DNA of 6,666 bases, taken from NCBI GenBank assembly GCA_017935825.1, contig JAGBGW010000107.1, positions 1 through 6,666 on the forward strand, in the 5' to 3' direction. Source of the DNA: Clostridia bacterium. GTDB lineage: Bacteria; Bacillota; Clostridia; Christensenellales; Maliibacteriaceae. Below are positions 1 through 5,687 of the stretch, piece after piece. How positions within the stretch are numbered: position 1 is the first letter of the stretch; each line of letters opens with the position of its first letter. The position numbers and the translations under genes are program-made. Below the pieces are notes generated by a model. It was given only the letters and a program-made list of their open reading frames with translations. It was not told the DNA's origin and made no database searches.

Positions 1-194
1 CTTCCGTCCACCTGCGAGGTGATTTGCCCGTCATAATCCATCGTGTTGGGCTCGTCGGCCGGAAACCCTGTGTCAAGGTACAGCGTGCCGTCGATATTCA
101 CCATGGGGATCAGGTCGTAGATGATAACTTCTTCTTCCTTGCAGCCGAAAAACAGGAGGGTAAAGGATAAGAGAAGAAAAATCAGTTTTTTCAT
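1..194 (-). CDS. Small secreted lipoprotein, N-terminal part (runs off the window)
   Basis: This is the first 64 codons of a minus-strand gene whose 3' part lies outside the window. It starts at the ATG whose first base is 194. GAGGGAG (minus strand, 209 to 203) lies 8 bases upstream and is a good ribosome binding site. The product begins MKKLIFLLLSFTLLFFGC: a basic start, a hydrophobic stretch and a lipobox-like LFFGC with Cys18. The expected fate is lipidation and anchoring on the outer face of the membrane; Phe at -3 and -2 is not the commonest lipobox. The mature part has an acidic start (KEEE), then YDLIPMVNIDGTLYLDTG and later DGQITSQVDG. From memory this resembles a widespread family of small clostridial hypothetical proteins with an 'IPMV-x-DG-LY-DTG ... 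MDG-ITS-VDG' pattern and no known function. It is transcribed divergently from recF, and its ribosome binding site lies in a palindromic repeat. The reading as a lipoprotein start is fairly sure; the function is unknown. Confidence 0.8.
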   Translation of the reverse strand, partial: MKKLIFLLLSFTLLFFGCKEEEVIIYDLIPMVNIDGTLYLDTGFPADEPNTMDYDGQITSQVDG

Positions 195-202
195 GGAGCA
201 TA

Positions 203-253
203 CTCCCTCTGTCAAAAATTTTCGACTTTTGTCAGCTCCCTCGGAGAGGGAGC
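203..253 (-). repeat. CTCCCTC/GAGGGAG palindromic repeat in the lipoprotein leader
   Basis: Read on the minus strand, the order is GCTCCCTC (253-246), a three-base loop, GAGGGAGC (242-235), an imperfect TGACAAAA...TTTTTGACA hairpin (about 235-209, one T-T mismatch), then a second GAGGGAG (209-203) that serves as the lipoprotein ribosome binding site. On the plus strand the first hairpin is followed by CTTTTTA (254-260), so it also looks like an intrinsic terminator there, but no plus-strand gene lies upstream to need one. I recall very similar dispersed 'GGCTCCCTC...GAGGGAGC' units in gut Oscillospirales genomes; that is memory, not a search result. Confidence 0.65.
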
Positions 254-264
254 CTTTTTACTTT

Positions 265-284
265 CTGCACATAATACTGTGCAG
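265..284. repeat. Perfect 7-bp inverted repeat
   Basis: CTGCACA (265-271) and TGTGCAG (278-284) form a perfect inverted repeat around TAATAC. It lies upstream of the minus-strand lipoprotein gene, about 70-90 bases from its start codon. It could be an operator or just part of the repeat cluster; nothing in the sequence decides between these. Confidence 0.4.
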
Positions 285-305
285 CATGTGCAAAAAGTTA
301 CAGAA

Positions 306-342
306 AAGTTTGAGATTCTTCGACTCGCTCAGAATGACAATT
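306..342. repeat. Dispersed palindromic repeat (ATTCT...AGAAT type)
   Basis: The core reads GATTCTTCGACTCGCTCAGA and continues into ATGACA, with ATTCT (315-319) able to pair with AGAAT (331-335). I recall units of the type GATTCTTCG...CGCTCAGAATGAC as high-copy intergenic repeats in many Bacillota and Chloroflexota genomes. Only one copy is visible here, so the call rests on that memory and on its position among other repeats. It does not encode anything. Confidence 0.5.
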
Positions 343-360
343 TGGGGTTTTGCGAAAAAA

Positions 361-437
361 TGTAGGGGCGACAATCGTGTCGCAGACGATGGGGAATACT
401 CCGACGTTTTCGGGGCGATGAGGGCATCGCCCCCTAC
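361..437. repeat. GTAGGGGCG element with near-complementary ends
   Basis: The left end GTAGGGGCGA (362-371) is matched in inverse by TCGCCCCCTAC (427-437) with one extra C. The right half contains a perfect 9-bp hairpin, GGGGCGATG (412-420), loop AGGG, CATCGCCCC (425-433). There is no open frame or transposase, so this is a small non-autonomous palindromic repeat. The GTAGGGG start is shared with the elements at 464-489 and 1864-1888. Confidence 0.6.
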
Positions 438-463
438 GATTGCATTTGATTTATATCAAACCA

Positions 464-489
464 TGTAGGGGTCGACGCCCTCGGCGACC
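464..489 (+). repeat. GTAGGGGTCG repeat, copy left of recF
   Basis: This copy begins GTAGGGGTCG (465-474) and ends CGGCGACC (482-489). It can fold through GGTCG (470-474) with CGACC (485-489), or through CGCC (476-479) with GGCG (483-486). Its reverse complement recurs at 1865-1888 with an identical first 10 bases, three substitutions and one indel, so the two copies lie in opposite orientation on either side of recF. Confidence 0.6.
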
Positions 490-565
490 TTGCGTATCTG
501 TTGTTTAGATGGAGGAGTGGCACGTTCGTCGTTATGGGGGGATGAACATATTGTCCACGGCGTTC

Positions 566-593
566 TTGCCAACTTGTCCAAATACGATATAAT
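566..593 (+). promoter_or_regulatory. Sigma-A promoter of recF
   Basis: A -35 box TTGCCA (566-571, five of six consensus bases) and a perfect -10 box TATAAT (588-593) are separated by 16 bases. Transcription would start near base 600, leaving a short leader of roughly 27 bases with the AGGAGG ribosome binding site at 614-619. This is the best promoter in the window. It means recF does not depend on read-through from an upstream dnaN-type operon. Confidence 0.75.
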
Positions 594-626
594 GAAGGTA
601 GAAAAGATGCGAAAGGAGGGGATTGC

Positions 627-1727
627 ATGCGTCTTTTGAACTTGGATTTGACGGACTATCGGTGCTATGAGAAGGCGCAATTGCTGCTTCCTTCGGGCAT
701 CACGGTGATCGCAGGGCGCAACGCACAGGGGAAGACCAATCTTCTGGAAAGCGTTTTTTTGTGCTGCGCAGGAAAAAGTCACAGAACTTCAAAAGAAGAT
801 GAAATGATTCGGCTTTCTGCGGAGTATTGTCATGTGAAGGCAGCTTTTGAAAGAGGCAATGTGCGCCACGACATTCACATGACCTTAAAGCGCGGCGGCA
901 GAAAGCGCATCCTGTTTGACGGCACGGCGGTCAAGCGCACGGCGGATTTCGTCGGACAGATGCAGGCGGTGCTGTTCTCTCCCGAGAACATCCAGATCAT
1001 CAAGGATTCTCCTGCCCGTCGGCGCGCGTATATGGACGTGGCGCTGTCGCAGGTCTACAAAAGCTATCTTCGCGCACTGATGGATTACAATAAGGCCCTG
1101 TCCATGCGCAATGCGCTGCTGAAACAGGGCGTGGACGGCTCGGCATGGAGCACGCTGGAGGTCTTCGAGACCCAGCTTGCCCACTACGGTGCCATGGTGA
1201 TGCAGTCGCGGCGGATGTTCTGCCAGGAAGCAGGTCCCAAAGCGCGCGAACTGCAAAGCAAAATATCCTCCGGTGCGGACGAACTTTCCCTTTCCTATGT
1301 GCCCAACATCGCCTGTGATGCAGGGCAAGAGGAGTCCGCGATCCTTGAAAAGTTCAAAAAAGAACGCGAACGGGATATTTTACGGCGCGTGACAGGTTCG
1401 GGTCCCCATCGGGATGACATGCTCCTTCAGGTCAATGGGCTGGATGCGCGGCTTTTTGCCTCGCAGGGTCAGCAGAGAACCGTTGCCCTTTCCATCAAAA
1501 TGGCGGAACTGGACTTCATGCGCGAACATACGGGGAATCGTCCCATCCTGCTGCTGGACGATGTGTTCGGAGAGCTGGATGCGGCGCGCAGACAGCAGTT
1601 ACTCACTGCCGTCGGCGATTGCCAGACGATCCTCACCTGTACCAATGTGGAAGCACTGCCGCTGGATCGAAGCAGAATTGATGCACTGTACAAGGTGGAT
1701 CAGGCGAATGTGACCTTGTGGGAGTGA
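627..1727 (+). CDS. recF: DNA replication and repair protein RecF
   Basis: RecF is a cytosolic SMC-like ABC ATPase that binds gapped DNA and, with RecO and RecR, helps load RecA at single-strand gaps and stalled forks. The product has 366 residues, the usual RecF size. The N-terminal strand MRLLNLDLTDYRCYE leads into the Walker A motif GRNAQGKTN (residues 30-38). The RecF-typical FSPENIQIIKDSP (117-129) and GPHRDD (259-264) follow. The ABC signature is SQGQQRT (279-285), and Walker B with D-loop is ILLLDDVFGELD (307-318). The motifs are intact, so an active protein is expected. The ATG at 627 has AGGAGG seven bases upstream and fits the family start. It has its own promoter, and a terminator lies about 270 bases past the stop. 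Its upstream neighbour is a divergent lipoprotein rather than the dnaN/yaaA genes seen in Bacillus. Confidence 0.97.
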   Translation: MRLLNLDLTDYRCYEKAQLLLPSGITVIAGRNAQGKTNLLESVFLCCAGKSHRTSKEDEMIRLSAEYCHVKAAFERGNVRHDIHMTLKRGGRKRILFDGTAVKRTADFVGQMQAVLFSPENIQIIKDSPARRRAYMDVALSQVYKSYLRALMDYNKALSMRNALLKQGVDGSAWSTLEVFETQLAHYGAMVMQSRRMFCQEAGPKARELQSKISSGADELSLSYVPNIACDAGQEESAILEKFKKERERDILRRVTGSGPHRDDMLLQVNGLDARLFASQGQQRTVALSIKMAELDFMREHTGNRPILLLDDVFGELDAARRQQLLTAVGDCQTILTCTNVEALPLDRSRIDALYKVDQANVTLWE

Positions 1728-1803
1728 GGACAGCCGCAGGCTGTCAGTTATGAGTTTAGAGTGTAGAGTTATGATTGTCCTTCGGACAAGTTTTGGTTGG
1801 TAG

Positions 1804-1846
1804 AAAGAATTTGTATGGTTGGGTGACCAAACGAATCTGGTTCTTT
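1804..1846 (+). other. Long imperfect hairpin
   Basis: AAAGAA (1804-1809) pairs with TTCTTT (1841-1846). Further in, ATTTGTATGGT (1809-1819) pairs with ACCAAACGAAT (1826-1836) through one G-U pair and one A-A mismatch. A four-base bulge CTGG (1837-1840) separates the two stems, and the loop is TGGGTG. It lies in the likely 3' untranslated part of the recF transcript. No matching RNA family is recognised. Confidence 0.45.
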
Positions 1847-1863
1847 CAGGTAATCATTACGCA

Positions 1864-1888
1864 GGGTCGTCGAGTCGCCGACCCCTAC
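1864..1888 (-). repeat. GTAGGGGTCG repeat, copy right of recF (reverse orientation)
   Basis: The plus strand reads GGGTCG (1864-1869) to CGACCCCTAC (1879-1888). Its reverse complement starts GTAGGGGTCG and aligns over about 24 bases with the copy at 465-489. The copy itself can fold through GGGTCG and CGACCC. Finding the same word in opposite orientation on the two sides of recF supports calling it a dispersed repeat rather than chance. Confidence 0.6.
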
Positions 1889-1995
1889 GGAAACGATGGA
1901 TTTTAACCAAACTTTTACCTCACAAACCCAACATTTGCGGCACGCAAATTCATAACTCGGCAGCAGCCGATCTAAACTGAAAACTCCATAACTTC

Positions 1996-2029
1996 AAAAA
2001 ATATCCTATGCGAAAGCATGGGATTTTTT
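1996..2029 (+). terminator. Intrinsic terminator downstream of recF
   Basis: A 9-bp stem, ATCCTATGC (2003-2011) with GCATGGGAT (2016-2024) including one G-U pair, is capped by a stable GAAA tetraloop. It is followed by a run of six T (2024-2029) and preceded by a run of six A (1996-2001). It therefore works on paper in both directions. It should end the recF transcript and insulate the remB-gyrB-gyrA unit. Confidence 0.85.
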
Positions 2030-2080
2030 GTTCTGAATTCCAAGTGGTTTTATACAATAAAACAGTGAAAATTCGCACTT

Positions 2081-2131
2081 TTTGCATGGTTATGCAAAGG
2101 CAGTTTTCGGGGTTCAAAATATGCCGAAAAC
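2081..2131 (+). other. Two tandem perfect hairpins upstream of the remB promoter
   Basis: TTTGCAT (2081-2087), loop GGTT, ATGCAAA (2092-2098) is a perfect 7-bp hairpin. GTTTTCGG (2103-2110) and CCGAAAAC (2124-2131) form a perfect 8-bp inverted repeat around a 13-base loop. Neither is followed by a T-run, so they are not ordinary terminators. They sit 80-130 bases upstream of the -10 box of the gyrase operon and could be operator sites or part of an untranslated RNA; the sequence does not decide. Confidence 0.4.
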
Positions 2132-2189
2132 AGCGATGAAACCTAAGAAAAATCGACGAAAATTAATCACAAAAAAGTGTGTTTCAGGC

Positions 2190-2218
2190 TATAAATGTCC
2201 ACCAAAATGTTGTATAAT
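2190..2218 (+). promoter_or_regulatory. Probable promoter of the remB-gyrB operon
   Basis: A perfect -10 box TATAAT lies at 2213-2218. The best-spaced -35 candidate, TATAAA (2190-2195, 17-base spacer), matches only three of six consensus bases. A-rich DNA upstream (about 2135-2177) could act as an UP element. Transcription would start near 2225, giving a leader of about 65 bases with a hairpin. The -10 is convincing but the -35 is weak, which may mean an activator or supercoiling-sensitive control. Confidence 0.55.
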
Positions 2219-2240
2219 ATATATGTATCGTATGATGCGA

Positions 2241-2267
2241 AATTTGGGCAAAAATCGGCCCGAAATT
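2241..2267 (+). promoter_or_regulatory. Leader hairpin just upstream of the remB ribosome binding site
   Basis: AATTTGGGC (2241-2249) pairs with GCCC (2258-2261) and AAATT (2263-2267), a 9-bp stem with one bulged G (2262) and an 8-base A-rich loop. It ends about 10 bases before the remB ribosome binding site. It could stabilise the mRNA, or as DNA serve as a binding palindrome. It has no T-run. Confidence 0.4.
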
Positions 2268-2289
2268 CCACTTGGAAGAAGGGATAGGG

Positions 2290-2550
2290 ATGCTGCATAT
2301 CGGCCTTGATCGGGTGGTACGTCGGCAGGATATTGTGATGATCCTGGACGTGCAGAAGGAATTGCCTTTTGACACCGTGTCGTTTTTAACGCAGATCGAA
2401 TCCCGGGGCAGGAGGAGCTTTTGCGACAAGTGCAAAAGCGTTGTGATCGTAAAGCAGGGCGGGGAAGTGCTGGCCATCGATTCACCCATCTCCGCCTCCA
2501 CGCTGCTCAAGCGGGGCAGTGTTTACACATTGGAAAGCAAAGATTTCTGA
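2290..2550 (+). CDS. remB: RemB-like DUF370 protein (YaaB family)
   Basis: The product has 86 residues and belongs to the DUF370 family. In Bacillus subtilis the relatives RemA and RemB (YaaB) are needed to activate biofilm-matrix genes, and RemA binds DNA as an oligomer. The family pattern is visible: start MLHIGLDRVVRRQDIVMILD, close to the YaaB start 'MYLHxG', and near the C-terminus SPISASTLLKR (residues 65-75), the counterpart of 'SPLSSSTLKKR'. An in-frame TTG at 2272 would add six residues. The ATG at 2290 is preferred because the family begins at M-(Y)-LHIG and GAAGAAGGG lies just upstream. The place between recF and gyrB is the same as in Bacillus, which strongly supports orthology; a role in this organism is inferred. 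It carries a Cys45-x-x-Cys48 pair (FCDKC), which I do not recall in the Bacillus protein. gyrB starts 25 bases downstream. Confidence 0.88.
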   Translation: MLHIGLDRVVRRQDIVMILDVQKELPFDTVSFLTQIESRGRRSFCDKCKSVVIVKQGGEVLAIDSPISASTLLKRGSVYTLESKDF

Positions 2551-2557
2551 TTTTTGA

Positions 2558-4522
<1,965 letters not shown>

Positions 4523-4524
4523 TG

Positions 4525-4541
4525 TCAGGCATATTGCCTGA
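4525..4541 (+). other. Short hairpin between gyrB and the DUF4349 gene
   Basis: TCAGGC (4525-4530) and GCCTGA (4536-4541) form a perfect 6-bp stem around ATATT, starting two bases after the gyrB stop. No T-run follows, so it is not an intrinsic terminator. It may be a processing or mRNA-stability element that separates gyrB from the lipoprotein message. Confidence 0.45.
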
Positions 4542-4570
4542 TGACCCCAAAGATTCGGAGGTAACGGAAT

Positions 4571-5617
4571 ATGAAAAAGACTGCAAAACGTATTTGGCTG
4601 TGTGTTTTGATGCTGGCGGTGCTCTTTGGCGCAGTGGTACAATCCGGCTGCGGCGCAAAGAGCGAGGCCATGGCAATGGATTCGGTGGGAATGACCACTT
4701 CCTCCAACGGCATGAGCTACATGGCGGACGATATGTACTATGAAGAAGAAGTCATGGTGGAGGAATCCGCTGCGGAAGCACCTATGATGGAGGAAGGTCA
4801 GATGGTGGGTGGTTCTGCCAACGAAACAGCAGGGCAGACCCAGAAGCTGATCCTCAACATCTACATCAACATGACGGTGGAAAATCCCTCCACTGCCATG
4901 AGTGAGATCATCGCCTACGCACAAAATGCAGGCGGCTATCTTCTCTCCAGCGAAGATTACTACAACGCCGAAAACAACACCGGCGGTGCATGGGTCACCG
5001 TGCGTGTACCCAGCGGCTCTTCTCAGGCAATGGAAGAGTATCTGGAATCCATCGGCGATATCGATTCTTCCAGTGCCCACGCAGATGACGTGACGGGCGA
5101 GTACTACGACCTGCAGGCACGAATCGAGCAGGGCGAGCTGGAAGTGGAAACGCTGGAAGAACTGCTTACCCAGTGCACCACGGTGGAGGAAGTCCTTCTT
5201 GTACGCGATCAGCTTTCCCGTGCACAGAGCGATCTGGAAGGCATGAAGGGCCGCATGCGCGTGCTCAACGAGCTGACGGGCTACGACACCATCGAGATCT
5301 ACCTTGAACCCATCTACAATGTGGTCAATGTGGACGACGGCGATCGTCTCATCACCGGCAGCGAGTTTGCACTGGGGCTTTCCCAGGGCTTTGAAAACTC
5401 CGTCCGCGGCTTTGTCAACGGCTGTGCAAACTTTGTCATCTTCCTGACGGAAAATCTGTTGCAGCTGATGGTCTGGGCGCTCATCGCACTTTGCATCTTC
5501 CTGATCATCCGTCGGATTATCCGCAAATCCCACAAGCGCAAGCTGGAACGTCTGGAAGCAAAGCGTGCTCTGCTGGAAGCACAAAAAGCTGCGCAGACGG
5601 AAAATAAACAAGAATAA
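4571..5617 (+). CDS. DUF4349 domain-containing lipoprotein
   Basis: The 348-residue product is a predicted envelope protein of unknown biochemical role. Residues 1-27 form a lipoprotein signal ending in VVQSGC, with Cys27 as the lipidation site. Residues 28-88 are a low-complexity linker rich in Met, Glu, Ser and Ala. The DUF4349 body (about 90-320) shows the family layout: a beta region with the pattern QKLILNIYINMTVENP, AGGYLLSSE and GAWVTVRVPS, a Gln/Glu-rich coiled coil (about 178-232), GYDTIEIYLEP, then one membrane helix (about 286-314) with a very basic end RRIIRKSHKRK and a charged cytoplasmic tail. Lipid anchor and helix would make it loop outside the membrane. GGAGG (4557-4561) nine bases upstream supports the ATG. 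It lies 48 bases after gyrB and 70 before gyrA, with no promoter of its own that I can see. The family call is firm; the reason for its location is unknown. Confidence 0.9.
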   Translation: MKKTAKRIWLCVLMLAVLFGAVVQSGCGAKSEAMAMDSVGMTTSSNGMSYMADDMYYEEEVMVEESAAEAPMMEEGQMVGGSANETAGQTQKLILNIYINMTVENPSTAMSEIIAYAQNAGGYLLSSEDYYNAENNTGGAWVTVRVPSGSSQAMEEYLESIGDIDSSSAHADDVTGEYYDLQARIEQGELEVETLEELLTQCTTVEEVLLVRDQLSRAQSDLEGMKGRMRVLNELTGYDTIEIYLEPIYNVVNVDDGDRLITGSEFALGLSQGFENSVRGFVNGCANFVIFLTENLLQLMVWALIALCIFLIIRRIIRKSHKRKLERLEAKRALLEAQKAAQTENKQE

Positions 5618-5627
5618 ATGATTTTTC

Positions 5628-5660
5628 GGGCGGGTGCATGATACACCCGTGCATCCGCCC
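5628..5660 (+). promoter_or_regulatory. GC-rich hairpin upstream of gyrA, possible attenuator or terminator
   Basis: GGGCGGGTGCA (5628-5638) pairs with TGCATCCGCCC (5650-5660) in an 11-bp stem with one G-U pair. The same strand can instead form CGGGTG (5631-5636) with CACCCG (5644-5649), and the two folds exclude each other. The tract after the stem, TGTCTTTAATTT, is only moderately T-rich, so termination would be partial at best. It separates the DUF4349 gene from gyrA and might set the GyrA level relative to GyrB, or mark an RNA processing site. Confidence 0.6.
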
Positions 5661-5687
5661 TGTCTTTAATTTGAAGGAGCATATCTT

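Larger units (their letters stand above)
195..626. other. Gene-free region between the divergent lipoprotein gene and recF
   Basis: I see no credible gene in these 432 bases on either strand. Open frames here cross the palindromic repeats and lack a ribosome binding site. From left to right the region holds a CTCCCTC/GAGGGAG repeat that includes the lipoprotein ribosome binding site (203-253), a 7-bp inverted repeat (265-284), an ATTCT...AGAAT palindrome (306-342), two GTAGGGG-type elements (361-437 and 464-489), about 70 bases with nothing recognisable, and the recF promoter (566-593). I could not find a convincing promoter for the minus-strand lipoprotein. TATTAT read from 276 to 271 on the minus strand has no acceptable -35 partner. 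Confidence 0.75.
1729..1992. repeat. Composite array of short hairpins with roughly inverted halves
   Basis: Starting two bases after the recF stop, the block contains GACAGCC-GCA-GGCTGTC (1729-1745), a GTTATGAG/GAGTTATGA-rich stretch (1746-1774), TTGTCC-TTC-GGACAA (1775-1789), a long imperfect hairpin (1804-1846), a GTAGGGG repeat in reverse (1864-1888), AACCAAACTT (1905-1914), ATTTGCG-GCA-CGCAAAT (1933-1949), TCATAACTC, TCGGC-AGCA-GCCGA (1957-1970), and a final stretch ending CTCCATAAC. Read from the right in reverse complement, the same order of GTTATG.GAG and TTTAGA words, hairpins and AAGTTTGGTT appears as on the left. It looks like a small non-autonomous inverted-repeat element or a cluster of them. 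No protein gene is inside. Confidence 0.55.
1728..2289. other. Gene-free region between recF and remB
   Basis: These 562 bases contain no credible gene. A plus-strand frame at 2082-2309 starts with TTG inside a hairpin, has no ribosome binding site and gives a basic, featureless product. The region holds a block of short hairpins and repeats (1729-1992), a strong terminator (1996-2029), two further hairpins (2081-2098 and 2103-2131), an A-rich stretch (about 2135-2177), a perfect -10 box (2213-2218) and a hairpin in the remB leader (2241-2267). Confidence 0.75.

Noticed and set aside
235..260. Apparent intrinsic terminator on the plus strand (GCTCCCTC-GGA-GAGGGAGC-CTTTTTA)
   Set aside because: No plus-strand gene precedes it, and the arms belong to a repeat unit that extends to 203, so it is recorded as a repeat instead.
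271..299. Possible minus-strand promoter for the lipoprotein (TATTAT, 276 to 271)
   Set aside because: No -35 box with more than chance similarity is found at 16-18 bases spacing.
121..468. Plus-strand open frame of 115 codons
   Set aside because: It overlaps the lipoprotein gene in antisense and then runs through several palindromic repeats, giving low-complexity repeat-derived peptide.
551..582. Two DnaA-box-like words, TTGTCCACG (551-559) and TTGTCCAAA (574-582)
   Set aside because: Each differs from TTATCCACA at two positions, there are only two of them, and no AT-rich unwinding region or dnaA gene is nearby. They do not support an origin.
885..1328. Minus-strand open frame of 147 codons inside recF
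   Set aside because: Antisense to conserved RecF sequence; composition and lack of start signals mark it as a shadow frame.
2028..2058. Possible promoter TTGTTC (2028-2033) with TACAAT (2053-2058)
   Set aside because: The spacer is 19 bases, the -35 overlaps the terminator T-run, and no gene starts soon after. The TATAAT at 2213 is better placed.
2082..2309. Plus-strand open frame of 75 codons before remB
   Set aside because: It starts with TTG inside a hairpin without a ribosome site, reads through the -10 region and overlaps the remB start. The product is basic with no family features.
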